A stretch of 64,000 bases of DNA from Rhizobium anhuiense (GCF_003985145.1 NZ_ML133541.1:32535-96534), one strand, 5' to 3'; positions 8,731 to 17,717 are shown, counted from the stretch's first letter. The notes: generated by a model from the sequence alone, not told the origin. Program-made: numbers and translations.

Positions 8731-8979
8731 CTAGCGCCGCACCAGTCGCACAAGGAATATCAACAGGCAGGCGCCGAGGAAACCCGTCACGAAGTAACCG
8801 AGCCGTCCGCCGACCACCTGGACATGGAACTGCGCGAGGACGGCGCTGGCGACGACCGAGCCGACGATGCCGAGCACGATGTTCAGGAAAATCCCGTATC
8901 GTGCTTCCATCAGCTTGCCGGCGAGCCAGCCCGCAAGTCCGCCGATGATGATTGCCGAAATCCAGCCGACGCCTTCCAT
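8731..8979 (-). CDS. GlsB/YeaQ/YmgE family membrane protein (copy 1)
   Basis: A protein of 82 residues with three hydrophobic segments and a glycine-rich start (IIIGGLAGWLAGKLM), the pattern of the GlsB/YeaQ/YmgE or transglycosylase-associated family of small inner-membrane stress proteins. It sits between lpdA and lipA, with a second small membrane protein of the same family about 20 bases upstream. Biochemical function of the family is not established. Confidence 0.85.
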   Translation of the reverse strand: MEGVGWISAIIIGGLAGWLAGKLMEARYGIFLNIVLGIVGSVVASAVLAQFHVQVVGGRLGYFVTGFLGACLLIFLVRLVRR

Positions 8980-8998
8980 TCCTGCCCTCTTTTGCCCC

Positions 8999-9253
8999 TT
9001 AAGCGACCGCTCTTGCGATCAGAACCACGATAATGGCGCCGACCGTGGCGTGGATGATCTGCACTACAAGCGCGTTCTCAATGCCCAGCGAAATGCCGAG
9101 CGCGCTGAACAGATAACCGCCGACGAAGGCGCCGATGATGCCGCTCAGCAGGCATCTTATCAACCCGCCGCCGCCGACGACCAGACTTGCGAGGAAGCCT
9201 GCAACCAGGCCGATCAGCAGAAATACCAGCAACGCCTGCGTCTCCATAGACAT
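8999..9253 (-). CDS. GlsB/YeaQ/YmgE family membrane protein (copy 2)
   Basis: A protein of 84 residues with three hydrophobic segments and a glycine-rich loop (LVVGGGGLIRCLLSGIIGAF). It is a divergent paralogue of the gene just downstream. The start at 9253 (MSMETQ) is preceded on the minus strand by AAGGAAATCATC, a reasonable binding site; the second ATG two codons in is equally possible. It is probably an inner-membrane protein of the stress-response type, with unknown mechanism. Confidence 0.82.
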   Translation of the reverse strand: MSMETQALLVFLLIGLVAGFLASLVVGGGGLIRCLLSGIIGAFVGGYLFSALGISLGIENALVVQIIHATVGAIIVVLIARAVA

Positions 9254-9307
9254 GATGATTTCCTTTCGTTTTTTCCACCCCGTGATACAGGGCGGATTGG
9301 GAAATTA

Positions 9308-10753
9308 TCAAGCATTCAATACACGGCCGTAGGCATCGAGCACCGCTTCCTTCATCGTTTCCGACACGGTGGGATGCGGGAAGATCGTGTGCATCAGCTC
9401 TTCCTCGGTTGTTTCGAGGTTCATCGCGACGACGAAGCCCTGGATGAGCTCGGTGACTTCAGCGCCAACCATATGGGCGCCGAGCAGTTCGCCGGTCTTC
9501 TTATCGAAGATCACCTTCACCATGCCCTGGTCTTCGCCAAGCGCGATCGCCTTGCCGTTTGCCGCAAAGGAGAAGCGACCGACGCGGATGTCACGGCCCA
9601 GCTCCTTGGCTTTGGCTTCGGTGAGGCCGACGGAGGCGACCTGCGGATTGCAATAGGTGCAGCCCGGGACCTTGCCCTTGTCTGTGGGATGAACGTTCGG
9701 CAAGCCGGCGATCTTTTCGACGCAGACGACGCCCTCATGCTCTGCCTTGTGCGCCAGCATCGGCGGGCCGGCGACATCGCCGATCGCATAGATGCCGGCG
9801 ACATTAGTCTTGCCGTAACCGTCGACGACGACGCAGCCGCGGTCGGTCTTCACACCAAGCGCCTCGAGGCCAAGATTTTCGATGTTGCCCTGAACGCCGA
9901 CGGCCGAAATCAGCCGGTCGGCAGTGATCTGCTGCACTTTGCCATCGGCCGTCTCGACATGCGCGGTGACGCTGCCGGCGCCCTTCTCGACCTTCGAAAC
10001 CTTGGCGCTGGTGAAGATCTTGAGGCCACGCTTTTCAAGCTGCTTGCGGGCAATCGCGGTGATTTCGGCATCTTCGACCGGCATGATGGTCGGCATGACT
10101 TCGACGACCGTCACGTCGACGCCCATCGAGCGATAGAAGCTTGCGAATTCGATGCCGATCGCGCCCGAGCCCATGACGATCAGCGACTTCGGCAGCGCAT
10201 CCGGCTTCAGCGCCTCGAAATAGGTCCAGATCAGCTTGCCGTCCGGCTCGATGCCAGGCAGCGCGCGCGGGCGGGCGCCGGTGGCGATGATGATGTGCTT
10301 GGCGGTATAGGTGCCCTCGCCCTTGACGTTCTTCGGCAGCGGGTGCTGCGGCTCGACGACGGCCTTCGACGACTTGCCGACGACGATCTCGCCGGGCTTG
10401 GAAAGCTTTCCTTCGCCCCAGATGATGTCGATCTTGTTCTTCTTCATCAGGAAGCCGACGCCGGCATTCAGACGGGCGGAGACGGCGCGCGAGCGGCCAA
10501 CGACGGCCTTGGCATCCGGCTTGACCGTGCCCTCGAGAACGAGACCGTAATCCTTGAAGTGATTTGCATGATCGAGGACTTCGGCCGAGCGCAGCAGCGC
10601 CTTTGTGGGTATGCAGCCCCAGTTCAAGCAGATGCCGCCCATATGCTCGCGCTCGACGATCGCGGTCTTGAGGCCAAGCTGGCTGGCGCGAATAGCGGCG
10701 ACATAGCCGCCGGGCCCCGAACCGATGATGATGACGTCGTAGGATTCAGCCAT
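9308..10753 (-). CDS. lpdA: Dihydrolipoyl dehydrogenase (E3)
   Basis: A flavoprotein disulfide reductase of 481 residues. It begins with the FAD-binding IIIGSGPGGYVAAIRA. The redox-active disulfide is in GGICLNWGCIPTKALL, a NAD-binding site (MGSGAIGIEFASFYRSMG) lies in the middle, and the C-terminal interface holds the catalytic HPTVSE. It reoxidises dihydrolipoyl groups of the pyruvate dehydrogenase complex. It is on the same strand as pdhA-B-C, separated from them only by the GNAT and SGNH genes, so it is the E3 dedicated to this complex, although an operon extending this far is inferred from spacing only. Confidence 0.97.
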   Translation of the reverse strand: MAESYDVIIIGSGPGGYVAAIRASQLGLKTAIVEREHMGGICLNWGCIPTKALLRSAEVLDHANHFKDYGLVLEGTVKPDAKAVVGRSRAVSARLNAGVGFLMKKNKIDIIWGEGKLSKPGEIVVGKSSKAVVEPQHPLPKNVKGEGTYTAKHIIIATGARPRALPGIEPDGKLIWTYFEALKPDALPKSLIVMGSGAIGIEFASFYRSMGVDVTVVEVMPTIMPVEDAEITAIARKQLEKRGLKIFTSAKVSKVEKGAGSVTAHVETADGKVQQITADRLISAVGVQGNIENLGLEALGVKTDRGCVVVDGYGKTNVAGIYAIGDVAGPPMLAHKAEHEGVVCVEKIAGLPNVHPTDKGKVPGCTYCNPQVASVGLTEAKAKELGRDIRVGRFSFAANGKAIALGEDQGMVKVIFDKKTGELLGAHMVGAEVTELIQGFVVAMNLETTEEELMHTIFPHPTVSETMKEAVLDAYGRVLNA

Positions 10754-10769
10754 GTGTTTCCTGCCTTTG

Positions 10770-11351
10770 TTACGCTGCGCTGCGGGTCATGAGCACCCAC
10801 GCGTGTCTCTTGCTGTTATCGAAGAGCGGCACGGCATCGGCACGCGCAGCCTCCAAGAATCCGTTTCTTCCATAAAGCGACAAAGCCGCTTCGTTATCAC
10901 TTGCGGTAATGAGACTGACGGAGCGGCGATCGGCCCTTTCGATCTGATCCTCCAGCAATCTGCGTCCGATGCCGATGCCGCGCAGGTGGCGATAGACGCC
11001 GAGACTGCCGATGAACCAGCTACCCACAACCGTTTTCTGCAAGGCGAGCATCGGCTCGGTCGCCGGAACTGTCGCCTCGATCTTATCTATGCCTTCCTCC
11101 AGCGCGTGGCCGATCGCCACGCCTGCGACCTCGCCATAGGCCTCGGCGATGACGGCATCCCGCCAGCCGCCGACAGCCTCTTCCTCGCTCATCTTCAGCC
11201 GGCCCCGCTCCAGCGGCGTGTCACTCATGCCGGTCGCCACATCGGCGAACCAGAGCCAGGAGGCAAAACCGCGCGAGGCGATATCCGCCAGAATCGCCAG
11301 CTCCGAAGCATCCCGCCGTGAGGCCTGCCGGAGGGCGATGAAGGAGGTCAT
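10770..11351 (-). CDS. GNAT family N-acetyltransferase
   Basis: A protein of 193 residues with an acetyl-CoA-binding region, LGVYRHLRGIGIGRRLLE, matching the R/Q-x-x-G-x-G/A loop of GNAT enzymes, followed by the typical C-terminal ASDNEAALSLYGRNGF. It should transfer an acetyl group from acetyl-CoA to an amine; the substrate cannot be read from the sequence. The start is two bases after the stop of the lpdA-side spacing and only two bases separate it from the SGNH hydrolase upstream, so the two are co-transcribed within the pdh cluster. Confidence 0.88.
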   Translation of the reverse strand: MTSFIALRQASRRDASELAILADIASRGFASWLWFADVATGMSDTPLERGRLKMSEEEAVGGWRDAVIAEAYGEVAGVAIGHALEEGIDKIEATVPATEPMLALQKTVVGSWFIGSLGVYRHLRGIGIGRRLLEDQIERADRRSVSLITASDNEAALSLYGRNGFLEAARADAVPLFDNSKRHAWVLMTRSAA

Positions 11352-11353
11352 GG

Positions 11354-11995
11354 TCAGATCCCCAGCATCATCCGCACGATCGATTCCAGCCCGCGTCCGA
11401 GCGCACGCGTATTGTCCGCATCAAGGTGAATGCCATCGATCGGCGTGGTCTTGGCGACGGAGTTGCCGTCGAAGAAGCCGCAGCCGAGTTCGTCGGCAAG
11501 ATCACGATAAAGCGTTGCGAGCTTGGCCGATTCCTCGATGCCGCCGGGAAAGGATGCGGCGAAGGGCACATTGCCCGTCGCGCAGATCGCCGGCGGCGCC
11601 ACGATCAAGATCTCCGGCCCATCGAATTCGAAGGGCCAGGCATGATTGCGGATGAGCCGCACGAGACGGCTGATGCCCTGGCAGGCGGCAAAGGCGGACC
11701 CCGCCACGACCGGCTTCATGTCGTTGGTGCCGAGCAGAAGGATGACGAGGTCGAGCGGTGCATGCGTCTGCAGGATCGTCGGCAGGATGCGCGCACCGTT
11801 GCGGTCACAATCGGCGAGGTGGTCGTCGAAAGCGGTCGTGCGCCCATTCAGGCCTTCGGCGATGACGCGGGCCTCGCTGCCGAGCGCTGCCTGAAGCACG
11901 CTCGGCCAGCGATTCTTGTACTCATGACGGCCGATCGTCTCGGCGTCATAACCCCAGGTCAGCGAGTCACCATAGCAAAGAACGGTCTTGGTCAT
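11354..11995 (-). CDS. SGNH/GDSL hydrolase (arylesterase-like)
   Basis: A protein of 213 residues. Block I is CYGDSLTWGYD with the catalytic serine near residue 10, block III is LLLGTNDMK, and the catalytic Asp and His lie in DGIHLD near the C-terminus. It resembles cytoplasmic SGNH esterases and acyltransferases of rhizobia and has no signal peptide. The frame is open from 12088, but that would run into pdhC; the ATG at 11995 starts exactly at the conserved MTKTVLCYGDS. It lies 19 bases after pdhC and two before the GNAT gene. The substrate is unknown. Confidence 0.87.
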   Translation of the reverse strand: MTKTVLCYGDSLTWGYDAETIGRHEYKNRWPSVLQAALGSEARVIAEGLNGRTTAFDDHLADCDRNGARILPTILQTHAPLDLVILLLGTNDMKPVVAGSAFAACQGISRLVRLIRNHAWPFEFDGPEILIVAPPAICATGNVPFAASFPGGIEESAKLATLYRDLADELGCGFFDGNSVAKTTPIDGIHLDADNTRALGRGLESIVRMMLGI

Positions 11996-12014
11996 TTCCG
12001 CCTCCGCGCTGCTA

Positions 12015-13376
12015 TCAGACAAGCATGCCCATCGGGTTTTCGATGTAGCCCTTGAAGGCCTGGAGCAGCTCGGCGCCGAGTGCACCATCGACGCAGCGAT
12101 GGTCGGTCGACAGCGTGACCGACATCACGGTGGCGATCGCCATTTCGCCCTTCCTGACGACGACCCGCTGTTCGCCTGCGCCGACCGCGAGGATCGTCGC
12201 ATGCGGCGGGTTGACGACGGCTGCGAAGTTCTTCACGCCCATCATGCCCATGTTCGAGACCGAGCTGGTGCCGCCCTGATATTCCTCAGGCTTCAGCTTG
12301 CGGTCCTTGGCCCGCTTGCCGAGATCGCGCATCTCGTTGGAGATCGTCGACAGGGTCTTTTCCTCGGCCTTGCGGATGATCGGCGTGATCAGGCCGCCGG
12401 GGATCGAGACGGCGACGCCGACATCGGCATGCTTGTGCTTGACCATGTTGCTGTCGGTCCAGGAGACATTGGCATCCGGAACGTCGCGCAGCGCCAGCGC
12501 CATGGCCTTGATGACCATGTCGTTGACCGAGAGCTTGTAGGCCGGAGCATTGTCCTTGCGCGGCGCCGCATCGTTCAGCTGGGCGCGCAGCGCCAGCAGC
12601 GCATCGAGCTCGCAATCGACGCTGACGTAGAAATGCGGGATCGTCTGCTTGGATTCGACCAGGCGCCTGGCGATCGTCTTGCGCATGCCGTCATGCGGCA
12701 CGAGCTCGTAGGAGCCAGGTTCGAAGAGCTTGAGCACGGCTTCCTCAGAGGCGCCCTTCGGTGCGGCAGCGGCCGGAGCCGGCGCAGCAGCCTGCGGGGC
12801 GGCAGCGGGTGCAGGCGCAGCAGCAGCCTTGGCGCCACCGCCGGCAACAGCCGCCTCAATGTCGCTCTTGACGACGCGGCCATGCGGGCCGGAGCCTGCG
12901 ACTGCCGAAAGATCGATGCCGGCTTCCTTGGCCAGACGGCGGGCGAGCGGCGACGAGAAGGTGCGGTTGCCATCAGCCGAAACCGATGCGGGTGCAGCGG
13001 CAGGTGCCGGTGCTGCAGCCGGAGCGGTTTGGGCCGGAGCCGGTGCAGCCTCGGCCTTCGGCGCAGGCGCGGCTTCAGCCTTGGGCGCCGGAGCGGCAGA
13101 ACCCGCACCGTTTGCGGCAGCGGCGACATCCTCGCCATCGGCGGCGAGAACCGCAATCAGTGCATTGACCTTGACGCCTTCGGTGCCGGCGGCAACGACG
13201 AGCTTGGCGACCGTGCCTTCATCGACGGCTTCGACTTCCATCGTCGCCTTGTCGGTCTCGATCTCGGCGATCACATCGCCTGATTTGACCTTGTCGCCTT
13301 CCTTGACCAGCCATTTGGAAAGATTGCCTTCCTCCATGGTCGGAGAGAGGGCGGGCATCGTGATATTGATCGGCAT
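12015..13376 (-). CDS. pdhC: Pyruvate dehydrogenase E2, dihydrolipoamide acetyltransferase
   Basis: A protein of 453 residues. One lipoyl domain (residues 1-80) has the lipoylated lysine in ETDKATMEVEA. An Ala/Pro-rich linker follows, then the peripheral subunit-binding domain (RRLAKEAGIDLSAVAGSGPHG) near residues 145-175, shown here in part, and the catalytic domain ending with DHRCVDGALGAELL, which carries the acetyltransferase His. It transfers acetyl groups to CoA in the pyruvate dehydrogenase complex. It lies 15 bases after pdhB. The linker is rich in alanine and proline, normal for E2. Confidence 0.97.
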   Translation of the reverse strand: MPINITMPALSPTMEEGNLSKWLVKEGDKVKSGDVIAEIETDKATMEVEAVDEGTVAKLVVAAGTEGVKVNALIAVLAADGEDVAAAANGAGSAAPAPKAEAAPAPKAEAAPAPAQTAPAAAPAPAAAPASVSADGNRTFSSPLARRLAKEAGIDLSAVAGSGPHGRVVKSDIEAAVAGGGAKAAAAPAPAAAPQAAAPAPAAAAPKGASEEAVLKLFEPGSYELVPHDGMRKTIARRLVESKQTIPHFYVSVDCELDALLALRAQLNDAAPRKDNAPAYKLSVNDMVIKAMALALRDVPDANVSWTDSNMVKHKHADVGVAVSIPGGLITPIIRKAEEKTLSTISNEMRDLGKRAKDRKLKPEEYQGGTSSVSNMGMMGVKNFAAVVNPPHATILAVGAGEQRVVVRKGEMAIATVMSVTLSTDHRCVDGALGAELLQAFKGYIENPMGMLV

Positions 13377-13391
13377 CGAGCTGCCCTCCCC

Positions 13392-14777
13392 TTATTTGTA
13401 GCAAACAGCCTTCACCGCATCGACGACTTCGCCGACGTTCGGAAGTGCGAGCTTTTCGAGATTGGCGGCGTAGGGCATCGGAACGTCCTTGCCCGCAATC
13501 GTCAGGATCGGCGCATCGAGATAATCGAAGGCCTGCTGCATGACGCGGGTGGCGATTTCGGTGCCGACCGACGATTGCGGATAACCTTCCTCGACGGTGA
13601 CCAGACGGCCGGTCTTCTTCACCGATTCGATAACGGTCGGCAGGTCCATCGGGCGAATGGTGCGAAGGTCGATCAGTTCGACGTCGATGCCGATCTTTTC
13701 GAGTTCGGCCGCCGCCTTGGTCGCATAAGTCATGCCGATGCCGAAGGAGACCACCGTGACGTCCTTGCCCGGGCGATGGATGCGGGCCTTGCCGATCGGC
13801 AGGACGAAATTGTCGAGCTTCGGCACATCGAAGTGCTGACCGTAGAGAATTTCGTTCTCGAGGAAGATCACCGGATTCGGATCGCGGATCGCAGCCTTCA
13901 GCAGGCCCTTGGCGTCGGATGCCGTGTAAGGCATGACGACCTTCAGGCCGGGGATTGCGGAGTACCAGGCAGCATAGTCCTGGCTGTGCTGGGCGCCGAC
14001 GCGAGCTGCGGCACCGTTCGGGCCGCGGAAGACGATCGGAGCGCCCATCTGGCCGCCGGACATATAGAGCGTCTTGGCGGCGGAGTTGATGATGTGGTCG
14101 ATCGCCTGCATGGCGAAGTTGAAGGTCATGAATTCGACGATCGGGCGAAGGCCAGCCATGGCAGCGCCGACGCCGACGCCGGCAAAGCCGTGCTCGGTGA
14201 TCGGCGTATCGATGACGCGGCGGGGGCCGAATTCCTGCAGCAGGCCCTGCGTGACCTTGTAGGCGCCCTGATATTCGGCAACTTCTTCGCCCATGACGAA
14301 GACGTCTTCATTGGCGCGCATTTCCTCGGCCATGGCGTCGCGGAGCGCTTCGCGCACGGTCGTCGACACCATTTCGGTGCCGGCAGGAATTTCGGGGTCA
14401 TTCGGAACGACGGCCTTCGGCTCGGCCGGAAGCGGCGCGGAGGCCGAACCGGTTTCGGTCGGCTTCTCTTCCTGGGCAACGGCAGGCGCGGCTGCTGCGG
14501 CCGGCTTGGCGGCGGAGAGATCGGCGGCGGATTCGCCATCCTGCAGCAGCACGGCGATCTTGGTGTTGACCTTGACACCTTCGGTGCCGGCATCGACGAG
14601 CAGCTTGCCGATGACACCTTCATCGACGGCTTCGACTTCCATCGTCGCCTTGTCGGTTTCGATTTCGGCGATCACGTCGCCTGAGGTGACCTTGTCACCT
14701 TCCTGCTTCAGCCATTTGGACAGCGTGCCTTCTTCCATCGTCGGAGAGAGGGCGGGCATGAGGATATCGATAGGCAT
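13392..14777 (-). CDS. pdhB: Pyruvate dehydrogenase E1 beta subunit with lipoyl domain
   Basis: A protein of 461 residues, about 130 longer than a plain E1 beta. Residues 1-80 form a lipoyl domain (ETDKATMEVEAVDEG) nearly identical to that of the E2 encoded downstream, joined by an Ala/Pro linker to the transketolase-like E1 beta domain (VREALRDAMAEEMR, then GAAMAGLRPIVEFM and the C-terminal domain). Rhizobial PdhB proteins are known to have this extra domain. The frame is open from 14885, but the ATG at 14777 starts the lipoyl domain and follows a GGGAGGG binding site. It lies 16 bases after pdhA. Confidence 0.96.
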   Translation of the reverse strand: MPIDILMPALSPTMEEGTLSKWLKQEGDKVTSGDVIAEIETDKATMEVEAVDEGVIGKLLVDAGTEGVKVNTKIAVLLQDGESAADLSAAKPAAAAAPAVAQEEKPTETGSASAPLPAEPKAVVPNDPEIPAGTEMVSTTVREALRDAMAEEMRANEDVFVMGEEVAEYQGAYKVTQGLLQEFGPRRVIDTPITEHGFAGVGVGAAMAGLRPIVEFMTFNFAMQAIDHIINSAAKTLYMSGGQMGAPIVFRGPNGAAARVGAQHSQDYAAWYSAIPGLKVVMPYTASDAKGLLKAAIRDPNPVIFLENEILYGQHFDVPKLDNFVLPIGKARIHRPGKDVTVVSFGIGMTYATKAAAELEKIGIDVELIDLRTIRPMDLPTVIESVKKTGRLVTVEEGYPQSSVGTEIATRVMQQAFDYLDAPILTIAGKDVPMPYAANLEKLALPNVGEVVDAVKAVCYK

Positions 14778-14793
14778 GGGTTCCCTCCCCCGA

Positions 14794-15840
14794 TTAGAGC
14801 AGAATGTCGGTGTAGAGCTCGGATGCATCCGGCTCCGGATCGGCCTGGGCGAAGTCGGCGCTGTCGGCGACGATGTCGCGGACATCCTTGTCGATCGCCT
14901 TCAGATCGTCTTCGGAGGCCCAGCCCTTTTCGATGAGGCGCGCCTTGACCTGTTCGATCGGGTCATGCTCGGAGCGCATCTTCTGCACTTCGTCCTTGGA
15001 GCGATACTTCGCCGGATCGGACATGGAGTGACCGCGATAACGATAGGTCAGCATTTCGAGAATGATCGGGCCCTTGCCGGAGCGGCAATGTTCGAGCGCC
15101 TCGTCGGCCGCCGCCTTGACGGCGCGAACGTCCATGCCATCGACCTGAATGCCGGGGATGCCGAAGCCGGAGCCGCGCAGCGAATAGTTCGACTGCGCCG
15201 TGGCGCGGGCGGTCGAGGTGCCCATGGCGTAACGGTTGTTCTCGACGATATAGACGATCGGCAGTTTCCAGAGAGCCGCCATGTTGAAGCTCTCGTAAAC
15301 CTGGCCCTGGTTGGCAGCGCCGTCGCCGAAATAGGCGATCGAGACATTGCCGTTGCCGCGGTAGCTGTTTGCGAAAGCCAGACCGGTTCCGAGCGAGACC
15401 TGGGCCCCGACGATGCCGTGACCGCCGTAGAAATGCTTCTCTTTCGAGAACATGTGCATCGAGCCGCCCTTCCCGTGGGAATAGCCGCTGCGGCGCCCGG
15501 TCAGTTCCGCCATGACGCCACGCGCTTCCATGCCGGTCGCCAGCATATGGCCGTGGTCGCGATAGGCGGTGATGACCTGGTCGCCTTCCTTCTGCGCCAT
15601 CTGCATGCCGACGACGACAGCTTCCTGACCGATGTAGAGGTGGCAAAAGCCGCCGATGAAGCCCATGCCGTAAAGCTGACCGGCCTTCTCCTCGAAGCGG
15701 CGGATCAGCAGCATTTCGCGATAGGCCTTGAGCTCCTCATCGCGATCGAAGTCGGCTACCGGGCCTCCATTCGATGCTTTGGCTGCGGGTTTTGCTGCAG
15801 TTTTGCGGCTGGAAACGGTCGCGGTCTTTCGCGGCGCCAT
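14794..15840 (-). CDS. pdhA: Pyruvate dehydrogenase E1 alpha subunit
   Basis: A protein of 348 residues. The thiamine diphosphate-binding motif runs from YFGDGAANQG to YIVENN in the middle. The phosphorylation-loop region YRYRGHSMSDP characteristic of E1 alpha follows. The N-terminus is a Lys/Ala-rich extension. With PdhB it forms the decarboxylating E1 heterotetramer that acetylates lipoyl groups. It is the first gene of pdhA-pdhB-pdhC, with a GGGAGG binding site just before the ATG. The length is normal. Confidence 0.97.
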   Translation of the reverse strand: MAPRKTATVSSRKTAAKPAAKASNGGPVADFDRDEELKAYREMLLIRRFEEKAGQLYGMGFIGGFCHLYIGQEAVVVGMQMAQKEGDQVITAYRDHGHMLATGMEARGVMAELTGRRSGYSHGKGGSMHMFSKEKHFYGGHGIVGAQVSLGTGLAFANSYRGNGNVSIAYFGDGAANQGQVYESFNMAALWKLPIVYIVENNRYAMGTSTARATAQSNYSLRGSGFGIPGIQVDGMDVRAVKAAADEALEHCRSGKGPIILEMLTYRYRGHSMSDPAKYRSKDEVQKMRSEHDPIEQVKARLIEKGWASEDDLKAIDKDVRDIVADSADFAQADPEPDASELYTDILL

Positions 15841-15985
15841 TCAACCCTCCCTATGGGTTTGTCGGTTCTTGGTGGCGCGTACCATAGGGAAGAAATATGA
15901 CCACAGCAATGCCATAATTGCATGGCTCGTATTCGGCGCTAAATCGTTGATAAAACGCCTGAAATTCCAATTAACCTGTTTCCGG

Positions 15986-16306
15986 TTAATTGGAATAATG
16001 GTTGAATATGACGATCTCGTCCGCGCGCGACACATTGAGCTGATAGCGCGCTTTTTCGTCCAGCATGTCCTTGTCGAGCGAGCCGTCACTGAGCAGCGCG
16101 ACCTGATTTTCCAGATGTTCGCGCTTCGTCTTTAAGACTGCAAGCTCTTTTTCACGCGCGACACGCTGGTGCTCGAACGCTTCCGTCGCGCGCAGGCCGT
16201 AATCGCCGTGAATGCAGTGATAACCGAAATAGGAAAGGAAGGCGACCGTCATGGCCGGAATGACGAAGCGGCCGAGCTTTCTCTTCTTATGATGCTTTGT
16301 CCACAT
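15986..16306 (-). CDS. FtsB/DivIC family septum formation initiator
   Basis: A protein of 106 residues. A single membrane segment lies near residues 14-32 (VIPAMTVAFLSYFGYHC). It is followed by a coiled coil (residues 45-80, REKELAVLKTKREHLENQV) and a short periplasmic tail. This is the architecture of the DivIC/FtsB family, which takes part in cell division through FtsQLB. The position between eno and pdhA is typical in rhizobia. The name ftsB is plausible but not proven. Confidence 0.85.
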   Translation of the reverse strand: MWTKHHKKRKLGRFVIPAMTVAFLSYFGYHCIHGDYGLRATEAFEHQRVAREKELAVLKTKREHLENQVALLSDGSLDKDMLDEKARYQLNVSRADEIVIFNHYSN

Positions 16307-16396
16307 ACACGCATGCTCTTGAACGCATTACCAATTCGCTCAATCTACAGCGCAGAGATTAACCGTTCGTTGACTCTAAAAAAGAGCAACAAAAAA

Positions 16397-16417
16397 CCCG
16401 CGCCGGAGAGGCGCGGG
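16397..16417 (-). terminator. Rho-independent terminator of eno
   Basis: On the minus strand an eight-pair stem, CCCGCGCC and GGCGCGGG with a five-base loop, is followed by TTTTTTG. It begins 26 bases after the enolase stop codon. The structure is strong and correctly placed. Confidence 0.85.
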
Positions 16418-16442
16418 TCGAACCGTTGAAAATCAGATGCGA

Positions 16443-17717
16443 TCAGCCGCGAATGATCGAGCGGCCGGCATACTGGGCCTGAGGACCGAGGCCTTCTTCG
16501 ATACGGATCAGCTGGTTGTACTTGGCAAGACGGTCGGAACGCGACAGCGAGCCGGTCTTGATCTGACCGCAGTTGGTGGCGACCGCGAGATCGGCGATGG
16601 TCGAATCTTCCGTTTCGCCGGAGCGGTGAGACATGACGGCGGTATAGGCTGCCTTGTGCGCCGTGTTGACGGCGTCGAGGGTTTCGGTCAGCGAGCCGAT
16701 CTGGTTGACCTTGACGAGGATCGAGTTGGCGACACCCATGCGGATGCCATCGCGAAGGCGGGCAGAGTTGGTGACGAAGAGATCGTCGCCGACGAGCTGG
16801 GTCTTCTTGCCGGTCAGGTCGGTCAGCGTCTTCCAGCCATCCCAGTCGTCCTCAGCCATGCCGTCCTCGATCGAGATGATCGGGTACTTGGCGGCGAGTT
16901 CGGCCAGATATTCGGCCATGGCGCCCGATTCGAGCGTGCGGCCTTCCCCTTCGAGAACATATTTGCCGTCCTTGAAGAATTCCGTCGAGGCGCAATCGAG
17001 GCCGAGGTAGATGTCCTCGCCCGGCTTGTAGCCGGCTTTTTCGACCGACTTGACGATGAAGTCGAGGGCTTCGGAAGCGCTCTTCAGGCCCGGTGCGAAA
17101 CCGCCTTCGTCGCCGACATTGGTGTTGTGGCCCTGTGCGGCAAGTTCCTTGCGGAGCGTATGGAAGACTTCCGAACCCATGCGCACGGCTTCGGCGATCG
17201 TATCGGCGCCGACCGGCAGGATCATGAATTCCTGGAAATCGATCGGGTTGTCGGCATGGGCGCCGCCGTTGATGATGTTCATCATCGGCACCGGCAGCAG
17301 GCTGGCGGAAGCGCCGCCGACATAACGGTAGAGCGGCAGGCCGGAGGCCTGGGCGGCAGCCTTGGCGACGGCGAGCGACACGCCGAGGATGGCGTTGGCG
17401 CCGAGGCGCGACTTGTTCGGCGTGCCGTCCAGCTCGATCATGATGTTGTCGATCTGGATCTGGTTTTCGGCGTCGATGCCGCCGATCGCATCGAAGATCT
17501 CGGTGTTGGCGGCGTCGACCGCCTTCTGGACGCCCTTGCCGAGGTAGCGCTTGCCGCCGTCGCGCAGTTCGACCGCCTCATGCGCGCCCGTCGAGGCGCC
17601 CGAGGGAACAGCCGCACGGCCCATGCTGCCGTCTTCGAGATAGACATCGACTTCGACGGTGGGATTGCCACGGCTATCGAGAATCTCGCGGGCGATGATA
17701 TCGGTGATTGCAGTCAT
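16443..17717 (-). CDS. eno: Enolase
   Basis: A protein of 424 residues that converts 2-phosphoglycerate to phosphoenolpyruvate. N-terminal DSRGNPTVEVDV, the metal-binding SIEDGMAEDDW and LVGDDLFVTN, and the C-terminal VMSHRSGETED and IKTGSLSRSDR are all present, covering the magnesium ligands and catalytic lysine region. It ends with a terminator, and an FtsB-like gene and the pdh operon follow on the same strand. The length and motifs are typical. Confidence 0.98.
   Translation of the reverse strand: MTAITDIIAREILDSRGNPTVEVDVYLEDGSMGRAAVPSGASTGAHEAVELRDGGKRYLGKGVQKAVDAANTEIFDAIGGIDAENQIQIDNIMIELDGTPNKSRLGANAILGVSLAVAKAAAQASGLPLYRYVGGASASLLPVPMMNIINGGAHADNPIDFQEFMILPVGADTIAEAVRMGSEVFHTLRKELAAQGHNTNVGDEGGFAPGLKSASEALDFIVKSVEKAGYKPGEDIYLGLDCASTEFFKDGKYVLEGEGRTLESGAMAEYLAELAAKYPIISIEDGMAEDDWDGWKTLTDLTGKKTQLVGDDLFVTNSARLRDGIRMGVANSILVKVNQIGSLTETLDAVNTAHKAAYTAVMSHRSGETEDSTIADLAVATNCGQIKTGSLSRSDRLAKYNQLIRIEEGLGPQAQYAGRSIIRG

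Noticed and set aside
8867..10792. A 641-residue open frame opposite lpdA
   Set aside because: Asp/Ala/Arg-rich shadow of lpdA and its neighbour; the real genes on the minus strand have clear motifs.
12730..13170. Alanine-rich frames opposite the pdhC linker
   Set aside because: They are the reverse reading of the Ala/Pro linker codons and have no independent support.
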